Shown here: one piece after another, positions 1 to 8,998 of the stretch | How positions within the stretch are numbered: the stretch's first letter is position 1 | Layout of the letters: the number at the start of each line of letters is the position of its first letter | Assembly: GCA_936911875.1 (NCBI GenBank) | Contig: CAKZGB010000010.1 | Location: forward strand, 1-15,997 | Direction: 5' to 3' | Source: an uncultured Lysobacteraceae bacterium | Lineage (GTDB): Bacteria; Pseudomonadota; Gammaproteobacteria; Xanthomonadales; Xanthomonadaceae | DNA: 15,997 nt | The notes under the pieces: model-generated | What the model was told of the DNA's origin: nothing | Databases searched by the model: none | What the model saw: the letters and a program-made list of their open reading frames with translations, nothing else | Program-made: the position numbers and the translations under genes

Positions 1-77
1 CTAATTGGGATTGAACTCTAAATCGCTGTGCTACTCAAATGTGGGGTAACGTCACAGCCACAATTGATCGGCAAGCC

Positions 78-368
78 ATGACACTGCGCGAGTTCTATCC
101 CATCTATCTGGCCGAGCATTCGCGCTCGAGTACGCGTCGCCTGCATTTCATCGGCACCACGCTCAGCATTGTCTGCGTTCTGGCAGGCGTTGCAACCGGA
201 AATGCCTGCTGGTATCTGATCGCACTAGTCCAAGGCTACGCGTGGGCGTGGGTAGGGCACTTCTTCTTTGAGCACAACCGCCCCGCGACCTTTAAGCATC
301 CCCTTAAGTCCTTTGTCTGCGATTGGATCATGTGGTTCGACATGCTCCGCGGGCGAGTGGGGTTCTAG
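78..368 (+). CDS. DUF962 / Mpo1-like small membrane protein
   Basis: The 96-residue product begins MTLREFYPIYLAEHS, then has the RRLHFIGT segment, two hydrophobic stretches (about residues 28-62) and a GHFFFEHNRPATFKHP segment. This pattern is typical of the DUF962 family, whose yeast member Mpo1 is a dioxygenase acting on 2-hydroxy fatty acids. The bacterial role is not established. The His residues in LHFIG and in GHFFFEHNRPATFKHP would be the metal-binding candidates if the chemistry is shared. An in-frame ATG lies upstream at 39, but family members normally begin just before the FYPxYLxEH motif, so 78 is preferred; neither start has a strong ribosome-binding site. The gene ends 3 bases before the convergent gene ends. 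Family assignment is confident; function is not. Confidence 0.85.
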   Translation: MTLREFYPIYLAEHSRSSTRRLHFIGTTLSIVCVLAGVATGNACWYLIALVQGYAWAWVGHFFFEHNRPATFKHPLKSFVCDWIMWFDMLRGRVGF

Positions 369-371
369 CAG

Positions 372-737
372 TTAGAGCTGTTGAGGCAGACACTGCAGCG
401 CGTCTTCATGTCGCTCCTTGAGCTCGTCCGCCAAAGCTGGCGCCTCCTCGCGGATACGTTCGATGAAATCACGGGTACAGGCGATTGCCTGGGCATTGGG
501 TTCTTGCGCGTCCTGCCGAATCCAATCGATGACCTCCCAGTACGCAATCGCTAGGATCGCCTTTATCAATTCATCGCATCCATACCGTCCACGCGATTCG
601 GCTTGCAGCCACGTCGCCACCTGACGAATTGATCCCTCCATAAGGATGATGTCGTAGTTGTGGTCGTAGGGTCGTTCACTCGACTCTAGCCATTGGCGGG
701 CGAGGTCCTCGCCGAGCGAACTATGGGCGTTGGGCAT
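372..737 (-). CDS. hypothetical protein, 121 aa
   Basis: I do not recognise a family. The frame is open for 121 codons from an ATG at 737 to a TAA at 372. The product is acidic and probably mostly helical, with a Trp-rich middle (ATWLQAESRGRYG, AYWEVIDWIRQ) and a charged C-terminal helix (residues ~88-118). It has no signal peptide, membrane segment or clear catalytic motif. It converges on the DUF962 gene and diverges from the methyltransferase gene, so the 76-base gap at 738-813 may hold promoters for both directions. No good Shine-Dalgarno sequence precedes the ATG. Its position beside a restriction-modification module does not by itself imply a defence role. Confidence 0.6.
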   Translation of the reverse strand: MPNAHSSLGEDLARQWLESSERPYDHNYDIILMEGSIRQVATWLQAESRGRYGCDELIKAILAIAYWEVIDWIRQDAQEPNAQAIACTRDFIERIREEAPALADELKERHEDALQCLPQQL

Positions 738-782
738 ATGTTGGAGTGTAGCGGCCGGTAAGGTTGGCGTCCGGTTGCTTCT

Positions 783-799
783 GTCTCACCTCATGAGAC
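783..799. repeat. inverted repeat upstream of the methyltransferase gene
   Basis: GTCTCA at 783-788 and TGAGAC at 794-799 are perfect inverted arms around 5 bases. The inner CTCATGAG (790-797) is itself a palindrome. The repeat lies just upstream of the 805-821 operator-like palindrome, where the -35 region of a methyltransferase promoter would fall. It could be a second protein site or chance. Confidence 0.4.
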
Positions 800-804
800 G
801 GAAT

Positions 805-821
805 TAGGACATAATGTCCTA
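805..821. promoter_or_regulatory. M.SsoII-type autoregulatory operator (predicted)
   Basis: TAGGACATAATGTCCTA is a perfect 17-bp palindrome centred on 813, with GGAC/GTCC boxes. As I recall it, the characterised M.SsoII regulatory site is AGGACAAATTGTCCT, with the same boxes and spacing. The protein encoded next has the N-terminal helix-turn-helix expected of such a self-regulating methyltransferase. The palindrome overlaps the ATG at 814. Its left arm contains AGGA, which could act as a ribosome-binding site 4 bases upstream of that ATG. Its centre contains CATAAT (810-815), which resembles a -10 box. If that box is used, transcription would start near the second in-frame ATG at 823 and the mRNA would be almost leaderless. 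Binding is inferred. Confidence 0.7.
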
Positions 822-2061
822 TATGGATCCCCACAAGCCCTTAGATGAAGATGTCTCGAAACTGCTAGCCAGTCTGCGTGTTCGAGTGACCCAGAATGAA
901 CTAGCAGAATCATTAGGTGTAACGCCTAGAACAGTGCGCAGATGGGAGTGTGGAGAAACTGAGCCGCCACCATACTTGATCAATGTACTGCAGCAAATGC
1001 TGTTGCCAGTGAGCGCGTTTGATGATGCGACAAACGCGGAGTTTAAGTTTATTGATCTCTTTGCGGGCATCGGGGGGATGCGTCGTGCGTTTGAGGATAT
1101 CGGCGGAACTTGTGTCTTTTCAAGCGAATGGAATCCGTTCGCCCAAAAGACTTATCTTGCCAACTATCCATCATCCGTCCATCATCTTGCCGGAGATATC
1201 ACTAAGATTTCAGCGGCGGAAATACCTGATCATGATGTCTTGCTTGCAGGGTTTCCATGTCAGCCCTTTAGTATTGCAGGCGTTTCGAAGAAGAATTCTC
1301 TTGGTCGCGCGCATGGATTCAATGATGAAACTCAAGGAACTCTGTTCTTTGATGTAAAGCGAATTATTGAAGAAAAGAGGCCTGCCGCGTTCCTTCTAGA
1401 AAATGTAAAAAACCTTATCAGCCACGATAAGGGAAATACATTTAGAGTCATTAAGCAGGTGCTTGAAGAACAATTGGGATACTCCATTTCGTATCGTGTC
1501 GTTAATGGCTCGCATTTTGTCCCACAAAATAGGGAGCGGATTCTGATTGTAGGTTTTCGCGAGAAGACTGATTTCAGTATGAATGATTTGGAGCTTCCCG
1601 AAATCGGCCCACGTCTTTCGACGATTCTTCATCCTCAAGATGGAAGTGAGAAGTCAGAGTCACACTACACTGTTGGCAAGAGAGCAAAAGTATCAGAGCG
1701 TTATACGTTGACCCCGAAGCTCTGGGAATATTTGCAGAATTACGCCGCTAAGCACCGTGCGGCGGGCAATGGATTCGGATATGGTCTAGTTACTGAATCG
1801 GGGGTTGCGCGGACATTGTCTGCACGTTACTACAAGGATGGTTCGGAAATACTTGTTTCCCAGGGCGAGAATAAAAGGCCGCGGCGGTTGACCCCGCGGG
1901 AATGTGCAAGGCTCATGGGGTTCGATGACAACTTTGTAATTCCGGTTAGTGACACTCAGGCATATAGGCAGTTTGGGAATAGCGTTGTAGTTCCCGTTAT
2001 GCGTGAAGTTGGTCGTTTGATGAAGCCGCATATTCTTGAGGTTATGAAGAAGGCGGATTGA
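814..2061 (+). CDS. DNA (cytosine-5) methyltransferase with N-terminal HTH (Dcm/SsoII-like)
   Basis: The 415-residue enzyme would transfer a methyl group from S-adenosylmethionine to carbon 5 of cytosine. Residues ~23-60 form an XRE/Cro-type helix-turn-helix. The catalytic domain starts near residue 77 and has the motifs in order: FIDLFAGIGG (79-88, SAM binding), GFPCQPFS (146-153, nucleophile Cys149), ENVKN (196-200), QNRER (238-242), RRLTPRECARLMGF (357-370) and QFGNS (386-390). The target-recognition stretch ARTLSARYYKDGSEIL (332-347) is nearly the same as in E. coli Dcm, so the site is probably CCWGG or a CCNGG relative. In M.SsoII the N-terminal HTH represses the enzyme's own gene, and a matching palindrome covers this start. 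ATG 823 is an alternative start. Base composition is visibly more AT-rich than the neighbours, suggesting transfer. The nuclease gene follows after 26 bases. Confidence 0.93.
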   Translation: MSYMDPHKPLDEDVSKLLASLRVRVTQNELAESLGVTPRTVRRWECGETEPPPYLINVLQQMLLPVSAFDDATNAEFKFIDLFAGIGGMRRAFEDIGGTCVFSSEWNPFAQKTYLANYPSSVHHLAGDITKISAAEIPDHDVLLAGFPCQPFSIAGVSKKNSLGRAHGFNDETQGTLFFDVKRIIEEKRPAAFLLENVKNLISHDKGNTFRVIKQVLEEQLGYSISYRVVNGSHFVPQNRERILIVGFREKTDFSMNDLELPEIGPRLSTILHPQDGSEKSESHYTVGKRAKVSERYTLTPKLWEYLQNYAAKHRAAGNGFGYGLVTESGVARTLSARYYKDGSEILVSQGENKRPRRLTPRECARLMGFDDNFVIPVSDTQAYRQFGNSVVVPVMREVGRLMKPHILEVMKKAD

Positions 2062-2087
2062 TCTGTCTAGATTAGAAGGGGTGGATT

Positions 2088-3473
2088 ATGTCGCTGAACT
2101 GGCTTAATGAGTTGACATTAACGCGTGTGGTTTCCATGTTGAAACAAAACGGCGTTGAGGAAATTCTTATTAAGTTCCTCGCAAGCAATGACAACTCAAA
2201 GAATCAGATCTACCTCGCAGGCGATATGTCTCAGGTTGGAAAGATCCCCAGCGGGGAGGTGTCAGCGCATCTTGGGACATCTGAGAAATCAAAAGGAGTC
2301 GGTGCTGTTTTCCGTGCTCCCCTTAAATTTGGCTGGCTAAATGTTTACGGAGAAGTAACTCCTGCGATTCATGCAAAGCTAATCTTCTATCCCCAGTTTC
2401 CAGAGGTCCGACTTTCTGGATTTCTGCGCGGGTGCTCAGATGCGCCTTCCGAGCTTTTCGACGTGCAGAAGAGGGGGCGTGAACCGGGGCGAGTCCTAGT
2501 GCTCGGGATCAAGAGAAATAAGGAGATTGTTGCAATCGTCCTGACAGACAGTTCTCCAGCCGCTAATGAGCTTAGAAATGACGCGAAGCTTGAGAGATAT
2601 GGAGCGCTTCATAGTCTGGTATTGGACGACCATCAAGATGATCCGCTCGAATTGTTTCGCCTACTGTGCAGAATTCACGGGATGGGATTTGTCAGTGCAC
2701 GGCGCCTTGACCCGCTTGGTAATGTAGTCCCATGCACTTCATCGAACTGCAATGGAAATACATTGGAGGCGTTGCTGGGAATCCGTAGCAATGGGTTTGC
2801 ATTACCTGATTTGATGGGCTGGGAGGTTAAGGCTCGAACTGTCGCGAAAGTATCCAAGCCTGGCGCAAGTACTGTCACATTGTTTACTCCAGAGCCTTCG
2901 GGTGGGATCTATAGATCCTTAGGGCTTGAAGCCTTTCTCAATCAGTTTGGATACCCTGACTCCGGAAATCGTGACCGGATAAATTTTGGTGGGGTTTACA
3001 GAAACAATGGCGCTGCGCATGCGCGAACCGGATTACGATTGCGCATTGAGGGGTTTAGATTGGAATCGCCGCGGACATTCTCAGCAGATGGGGGCGTGGA
3101 GTTAGTTGACGCAAAAGAAAATATCGCAATGCAATGGAGTTTTGCAAAGCTATTGGAGCACTGGAAGAATAAACACGCCAAGGTTGTTTATGTGCCATGT
3201 GAGAAAGGCGTAGGCGGTCCCCTGAGATACCAATATGGCCGAAATGTAGTCGTAGGTCTTGGGGCGGACTTCAGTCGCTTGCTAGAGCTGTTCGCGAAAG
3301 GGAAGGTTTACTACGACCCCGGGATCAAGATGGAAGGCTGCTCGACTGGGAAACCAAAGAGTAAACGAAGAAGTCAGTTCCGAATTAAGAGTTCTGACAT
3401 TCCAGACCTGTATGAGCATTCCGGAGTTGTAGATGTCTGTGACCCAAGCAACCTGAACGAATTACTACTTTGA
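2088..3473 (+). CDS. type II restriction endonuclease, MvaI/BcnI-type core with extra N-terminal domain
   Basis: The product is 461 residues. Residues ~220-455 resemble MvaI in order: GNTLEALLGI, then PDLMGWEVKA with D241, E246 and K248 at the same spacing as the MvaI active site (D-x4-E-x-K), then TLFTPEP, WSFAKLLEHW and FRIKSSDI. MvaI is only about 246 residues, so the N-terminal ~190 residues are additional. Residues ~5-155 (NWLNEL..., IKFLASND..., GRVLVLGIKRNKEIVAIVLTD) look to me like the EcoRII N-terminal DNA-recognition (B3-like) domain, but this similarity is weak. A good ribosome-binding site (AAGGGG) precedes the ATG. The gene follows the methyltransferase on the same strand and is AT-rich like it. 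The cognate site is predicted to be CCWGG, CCSGG or CCNGG. Confidence 0.85.
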   Translation: MSLNWLNELTLTRVVSMLKQNGVEEILIKFLASNDNSKNQIYLAGDMSQVGKIPSGEVSAHLGTSEKSKGVGAVFRAPLKFGWLNVYGEVTPAIHAKLIFYPQFPEVRLSGFLRGCSDAPSELFDVQKRGREPGRVLVLGIKRNKEIVAIVLTDSSPAANELRNDAKLERYGALHSLVLDDHQDDPLELFRLLCRIHGMGFVSARRLDPLGNVVPCTSSNCNGNTLEALLGIRSNGFALPDLMGWEVKARTVAKVSKPGASTVTLFTPEPSGGIYRSLGLEAFLNQFGYPDSGNRDRINFGGVYRNNGAAHARTGLRLRIEGFRLESPRTFSADGGVELVDAKENIAMQWSFAKLLEHWKNKHAKVVYVPCEKGVGGPLRYQYGRNVVVGLGADFSRLLELFAKGKVYYDPGIKMEGCSTGKPKSKRRSQFRIKSSDIPDLYEHSGVVDVCDPSNLNELLL

Positions 3474-3528
3474 TAGTGGAGCTAGCGACTCTACGCGGTA
3501 TCTGAGCGCAAGCTCCTGACGTTTGCAG

Positions 3529-3843
3529 TTAGCGCTTGCCCGACGCGGCGCTGAGAATGCACAGCAGATGCAGGATCAGCCCAGGAACGAACAGTAGGGC
3601 ATAGCCGATCACCACTGCGATTAACCAGACGATTCCGGCGCCAACTTGGCCTTTATACATTTGGCCGGCGCCGGGAATGACAAGACTTAAAACAGCGGCA
3701 ATGCCCGGGTGCCACGTTGCCGGCGCTTGTTGCATCACCGGTGCTTGAGCAGCTGCCCGATTGAGCGTGTAGCCGCAGTTTGGACACGACACGGCCTGAT
3801 CCGAGATCTGCTTGGAACATTCAGGGCAGCTAATCATTGCCAT
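3529..3843 (-). CDS. zinc-ribbon domain membrane protein, 104 aa
   Basis: The N-terminus carries a four-cysteine zinc ribbon, CPEC...CPNCGYTL (residues 6-26), followed by a Gln/Pro/Ala linker. The hydrophobic half (residues ~47-100) contains PGAGQMYKGQVGAG and two likely membrane segments, a layout seen in TM2-like small membrane proteins. The function of this class is not known to me. A second in-frame ATG two codons downstream (3837) is equally possible; an AGGA lies 11 bases before the first. It is read leftward 66 bases after the acs stop and may be transcribed with acs. It converges on the restriction endonuclease gene; the 55-base gap between them contains only a weak hairpin (GAGC-GCAA-GCTC at 3504-3515) without a T-run. 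Confidence 0.8.
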   Translation of the reverse strand: MAMISCPECSKQISDQAVSCPNCGYTLNRAAAQAPVMQQAPATWHPGIAAVLSLVIPGAGQMYKGQVGAGIVWLIAVVIGYALLFVPGLILHLLCILSAASGKR

Positions 3844-3909
3844 TGCGTAACGCGTCCTATTCGTTGAGCGATCTGATCAATGTAACTCAATGCACCGAGT
3901 CAACGCGGA

Positions 3910-5859
3910 TCACTCCGCGCTACGAGTACTCACCAAGTGATCGACGACCGAGGGATCGGCCAGGGTGGAGGTGTCACCCAGGGCGCCGAGCTCGCCTTCG
4001 GCAATTTTGCGAAGGATGCGGCGCATGATCTTGCCCGAACGCGTCTTGGGCAGGCCGGGGGCCCAGTGGATCACATCCAAGGTGGCGATCGGACCGATGG
4101 TGCTGCGGACCAGTTTGACCAGCTCGGTGCGCAGGGCGTCGGACTCGGCGACGTCGGCGTTGAGCGTGACGTAGGCGTACAGACCTTGCCCCTTGAGCTC
4201 GTGCGGGAAGCCGACCACGGCAGCCTCGGCCACGTCGGCGTGGGCGACAAGAGCGGACTCGACCTCGGCGGTGCCGATGCGATGGCCCGAGACGTTGATG
4301 ACGTCATCAACGCGGCCGGTGATCCACCAGTAGCCGTCTTCGTCGCGGCGCGCACCATCGCCCGTGAAGTACGTGCCGGGATAGGTGGTGAAATACGTTT
4401 CAAAGAAGCGCTGCGAGTCGCCGTAAATGGTGCGCATCTGACCCGGCCACGAGTCGGTGATGACCAGATTGCCCTCGGTGGCGCCGGTGAGGATGGTGCC
4501 TTCGGCATCGACCAGTCCAGGTTTGATGCCAAAGAACGGACGGGTGGCGGAGCCGGGCTTGAGCGCGGTGGCGCCGGGCAGCGGGCTGATCATGATGCCG
4601 CCCGTCTCGGTCTGCCACCAGGTGTCGACGATGGGTGACCGTGAGTCGCCGGCCACTTCGTAGTACCAGCGCCAGGCTTCGGGGTTGATCGGTTCGCCGA
4701 CCGAGCCGAGCAAGCGGATCGAAGTGCGTTCGGACAGTTTGACGTTCTCGTCACCCTCGCGCATCAGTGAGCGGATGGCCGTGGGCGCGGTGTACAGAAT
4801 GGTAACGCGATGGCGATCGATGATCTGCCACGTGCGGCGCACGTCGGGATAGGTGGGGATGCCTTCGAATAGGACTGTAGTAGCGGCGTTACACAGCGGG
4901 CCGTAGACGATGTACGAGTGGCCCGTGATCCAGCCGATGTCGGCCGTGCACCAGAACACATCGTCATCGCGCAGGTCAAAGACCATGCGATGCGTGTGCG
5001 CGGCGTAGACCATGTAGCCACCGGTGGTGTGCAGCACGCCCTTGGGCTTCCCGGTGCTGCCGCTGGTGTAGAGGATAAACAGCGGATCCTCGGCGTTCAT
5101 GCGTTCGGGTTCGCATTCGACGGGCTGATTGCGGACGACCTCATCGAACCAGCGGTCGCGCGGCATTTGCATGTTCACCGCGGCGTGCGTGTTGCGAACC
5201 ACAAGCACGGTCTCCACGCTGTTGGTGCCCGGCAGTCTCAGGGCCGCATCGACATTGGCCTTGAGCGGAACGTGTTTGCCGCCGCGATGGCCCTCGTCAG
5301 CGGTGATGATCAGTTTGACCTGGGCATCCTGCACACGATCGGCAATCGACTGCGCACTGAATCCGCCAAAAATCACGGTGTGGATGGCACCGATACGCGC
5401 ACAGGCCAGCATGCTGACGGCCGCATCGACAATCATCGGCATGTAGATGGCCACGCGGTCGCCCTTTTGCACCCCGAGCTGACGCAGTGCATTGGCTAGC
5501 TGGCAAGTGCGATCGTGCAGTTCGCGATAGGTGACGCTGCCGCTGGGATACCGCGGGCTGTCGGGTTCAAAGATGTAGGCAATCTTGTTGCCCTTGCCCT
5601 GCTGCAGCTGACGGTCGAGACAGTTGACGGTGATGTTGAGCTCGCCGTCCTCGAACCACTTGATGCCGAAATCATCTTTGTTGAACGAGGTGTTCTTGAT
5701 CACGGTCGGTTTCTTGAACCATTCGAACGTGTCGGCAATCTCGCCCCAGTAGCCGTCCGGATCGGTAATCGAACGCTGATACTGCTCGATGTACTGCTCG
5801 TCGGTGCACAGCGTGCAGGCGCGCAGCTCTTGGGGAACGGGATACACATCTTGCGTCAC
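3910..5859 (-). CDS. acs: acetyl-CoA synthetase
   Basis: The enzyme activates acetate with ATP and coenzyme A through acetyl-AMP, in the cytosol. The 649 residues match the ~652 of E. coli Acs. Visible motifs are YTSGSTGKPKG (264-274, phosphate loop), DTWWQTETGG (412-421, acetate pocket and AMP binding; the Trp pair favours acetate over larger acids), YFTGDGA (497-503), GRVDDVINVSGHR (515-527, hinge) and PKTRSGKIMRR (604-614). In the last motif K610 is the catalytic lysine that protein acetyltransferases modify in relatives. The start is GTG at 5859, supported by GGAG eight bases upstream; no ATG is better placed. No damage is seen. It probably has its own promoter in the 157 bases at 5860-6016. 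Confidence 0.97.
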   Translation of the reverse strand: MTQDVYPVPQELRACTLCTDEQYIEQYQRSITDPDGYWGEIADTFEWFKKPTVIKNTSFNKDDFGIKWFEDGELNITVNCLDRQLQQGKGNKIAYIFEPDSPRYPSGSVTYRELHDRTCQLANALRQLGVQKGDRVAIYMPMIVDAAVSMLACARIGAIHTVIFGGFSAQSIADRVQDAQVKLIITADEGHRGGKHVPLKANVDAALRLPGTNSVETVLVVRNTHAAVNMQMPRDRWFDEVVRNQPVECEPERMNAEDPLFILYTSGSTGKPKGVLHTTGGYMVYAAHTHRMVFDLRDDDVFWCTADIGWITGHSYIVYGPLCNAATTVLFEGIPTYPDVRRTWQIIDRHRVTILYTAPTAIRSLMREGDENVKLSERTSIRLLGSVGEPINPEAWRWYYEVAGDSRSPIVDTWWQTETGGIMISPLPGATALKPGSATRPFFGIKPGLVDAEGTILTGATEGNLVITDSWPGQMRTIYGDSQRFFETYFTTYPGTYFTGDGARRDEDGYWWITGRVDDVINVSGHRIGTAEVESALVAHADVAEAAVVGFPHELKGQGLYAYVTLNADVAESDALRTELVKLVRSTIGPIATLDVIHWAPGLPKTRSGKIMRRILRKIAEGELGALGDTSTLADPSVVDHLVSTRSAE

Positions 5860-5867
5860 GTTACAGT

Positions 5868-5871
5868 CTCC
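5868..5871 (-). promoter_or_regulatory. ribosome-binding site of acs
   Basis: GGAG on the minus strand, 8 bases before the GTG at 5859. It decides the non-ATG start of acs. Confidence 0.7.
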
Positions 5872-6016
5872 GGCACAGGGGCAAACTTTGAGACTAGCAA
5901 CGATTTACCAAGAATTCGTCACACTGTGTCGCGATTTTCGAGATCGGGCGCGCTATTTTTCGCCCTATGCTCCACGCGATGGGGCGTAAATGCGAACCGT
6001 CTGCAACTAGGCCGTG

Positions 6017-7648
<1,632 letters not shown>

Positions 7649-7752
7649 GTAACTCACCCGATTTGGTTTGGACCACTATAAAAGAGTCCCGCCTTGCAGC
7701 ATGCCGCTTTGGAATCGTATTCAGCGCCTGAGCGTTGGCGTATGATGAGCGC
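7649..7752. promoter_or_regulatory. divergent promoter/operator region between alpha-glucosidase and lacI-type genes
   Basis: This 104-base gap must hold both promoters. On the minus strand TATAGT (7680-7675) is a plausible -10 box for the glucosidase gene; the -35 is poor. GGGTGA (7659-7654) is the ribosome-binding site for ATG 7648. Two short inverted repeats are candidate operators: TGGT-TTGG-ACCA (7664-7675), which overlaps the -10 box, and GAAT-CGT-ATTC (7712-7722). Neither is a textbook CG-centred LacI-family palindrome, so the operator assignment is weak. Confidence 0.45.
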
Positions 7753-8769
7753 ATGTCAAAGGGCAAAGTCACCTCATTCGACATCGCCTATCGGGCCGGT
7801 GTCTCGCAATCGACCGTGTCTCGCGCCATGAGCGGCTCGCCGCTGGTGTCTCAGGATACGCGCGATCACATCCTGGCAATCGCCCGTGAGATGAACTACA
7901 CGGTCGACAAGTCGGCGTCCAACTTGCGGCGCCAGCACTCGGCCACGCTCGCGGTCCTCATCTTCGAGGACCCGACCATCGATGACTCGCTGATCAATCC
8001 GTTTTTCACCACGCTGCTGGGGGCCATACTCAAGAGCGCCGGCCAGGCCAATTACGATGTGCTGGTCTCGTTCCAGCAGTTCAACACCGACTGGCACGCC
8101 GCGTATCTCGACAGCAACAAGGCCGACGGTCTGCTGCTGCTCGGCTACGGTGACTACGTCGCCTCGCAGGGCGTGCTCGAACGCCTGGCTGAAAGCGGCA
8201 CCAAGTTCGTCCGCTGGGGCAACCTGCAGGGCAGTGGCGTCAGCATCGGCTCGGACAACCGCCAAGGCGGCTATGCGGCCACACACCACCTCCTGCAGCG
8301 CGGCGCACGTCGCATCGCCTTTATCGGCGACTGCAGCGAACACAGCCCCGAATTCCGCGAACGCTACTTAGGCTATTGCGATGCACTGGCCGAGTTCGGC
8401 ATCGAACCCGATCCCGCACTGCAAGTCGGCGTGGCCGACAGCATGGAAGTCATGGGCGAACGCGCCACTAAGCAGCTGCTCGAGAGCGGCGCCGCTTTCG
8501 ACGGCCTGTTCGCCGCCAGCGACCTGCTGGCCATCGGCAGCATCTATGCGCTGCACTCGGCCGGCCGCTCCGTCCCGGGCGATGTCGCCGTCGTCGGCTT
8601 CGATGACATGCCCGTAGCCCGCTATCACAACCCGCCATTGACCACCGTCCATCAGGACACCAAGCGTGCCGGCCAAGTCATGGTCGAGGCCATCCTGGCC
8701 ATGATCAAAGGCGAGGCGGTGGAGTCGCAGCAGATCGCGAGTGAGTTGGTTGTGCGCTCTAGTGCCTGA
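7753..8769 (+). CDS. LacI-family transcriptional regulator
   Basis: The 338-residue protein has the family layout. A helix-turn-helix lies at residues ~5-25 (VTSFDIAYRAGVSQSTVSRAMSG), with the LacI hinge helix (SASNLRR) near residue 52. A periplasmic-binding-protein-like sensor domain runs from ~60 to the end, with GYAATHHLLQRGARRIAFIG, GLFAASDLLAIG, VAVVGFDDMPVARY and PPLTTVHQD. It probably represses the divergent alpha-glucosidase gene and is released by a glucoside or maltose-like sugar; this follows from context, not from any recognised ligand residue. The ATG at 7753 is chosen over an upstream in-frame start at 7735 because the family's HTH normally begins a few residues after Met. Its TGA (8767-8769) touches the first base of the repeat element that follows. 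Confidence 0.93.
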   Translation: MSKGKVTSFDIAYRAGVSQSTVSRAMSGSPLVSQDTRDHILAIAREMNYTVDKSASNLRRQHSATLAVLIFEDPTIDDSLINPFFTTLLGAILKSAGQANYDVLVSFQQFNTDWHAAYLDSNKADGLLLLGYGDYVASQGVLERLAESGTKFVRWGNLQGSGVSIGSDNRQGGYAATHHLLQRGARRIAFIGDCSEHSPEFRERYLGYCDALAEFGIEPDPALQVGVADSMEVMGERATKQLLESGAAFDGLFAASDLLAIGSIYALHSAGRSVPGDVAVVGFDDMPVARYHNPPLTTVHQDTKRAGQVMVEAILAMIKGEAVESQQIASELVVRSSA

Positions 8770-8870
8770 GAGCGGTAAATGGTAAATGGGAGTTGGAAAC
8801 TGGTAAGGCCGGTAAATGGTAAATGGGAGTTGGAAACTGGTAGTTGCCGCGGCTGTGCGTGTACCGCTCT
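8769..8870 (+). repeat. heptamer repeat array 1 bounded by 9-bp inverted repeats
   Basis: Units of 7 bases beginning GG (GGTAAAT, GGGAGTT, GGAAACT and similar) run from 8774. A 32-base block (8774-8805) recurs exactly at 8811-8842, 37 bases later. The outer ends are perfect inverted repeats: AGAGCGGTA at 8769-8777 and TACCGCTCT at 8862-8870. The array starts at the stop codon of the lacI-type gene and could fold with array 2, which is in the opposite orientation. It has no long open frame. Confidence 0.85.
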
Positions 8871-8957
8871 AACCATTTTCCATTTCCCACTCACCAATTA
8901 CCATTTCCCATTCACCAATTTCCATCATCCGCCGCGCCTGTACGCGTGCCGCTCTAA
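8846..8957 (+). repeat. pair of 27-bp imperfect direct repeats
   Basis: Bases 8846-8872 and 8931-8957 align over 27 bases with 4 mismatches. Both begin GCCGCG and end CCGCTCTAA. They flank heptamer array 2, so each heptamer array is followed by the same end sequence, as if the whole is a duplicated modular element. Confidence 0.75.
8875..8930 (-). repeat. heptamer repeat array 2 (8 perfect-register units, minus strand)
   Basis: Read on the minus strand from 8930, there are exactly eight 7-base units, all starting GG and nearly all ending in T: GGATGAT, GGAAATT, then variants such as GGTGAAT, GGGAAAT and GGTGAGT, ending GGAAAAT. The consensus is GGDRANT. The orientation is opposite to array 1, so the transcript through 8774-8930 could form a long imperfect stem. 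Confidence 0.85.
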
Positions 8958-8998
8958 AGTCGGACTGAAGCAGTTTCGGCTTGAATGAATTCTTAGGT
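8952..8998 (-). other. attC: degenerate attC (integron cassette recombination site)
   Basis: On the minus strand the site begins ACCTAAG, close to the RYYYAAC consensus. It continues AATTCATTCAAGCCGA, a common attC left arm, and has a hairpin tip ACTG-CTT-CAGT and the complementary CCGACTT. The distal core is eroded (TTTAGAG instead of GTTRRRY) where it meets the heptamer element. The TAA of the upstream gene lies inside the first core, as is usual for cassettes. Confidence 0.6.

Noticed and set aside
3474..3528. Intrinsic terminator after the endonuclease gene
   Set aside because: The hairpin has only four GC-type pairs and no T-run follows.
738..3528. Target-site duplication flanking the restriction-modification module
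   Set aside because: The two junctions share only scattered short matches (TGGAG, TAGCG), not a convincing direct repeat, and no transposase or integrase is nearby.
5890..5960. CRP-like site before acs (TGTGA on the minus strand near CACACTGTG)
   Set aside because: Only one half-site fits; the partner TCACA at the right spacing is missing.
8769..8957. CRISPR array
   Set aside because: The repeats are 7-base units and a tandem 32-base duplication without spacers of uniform length, and no cas genes are present.
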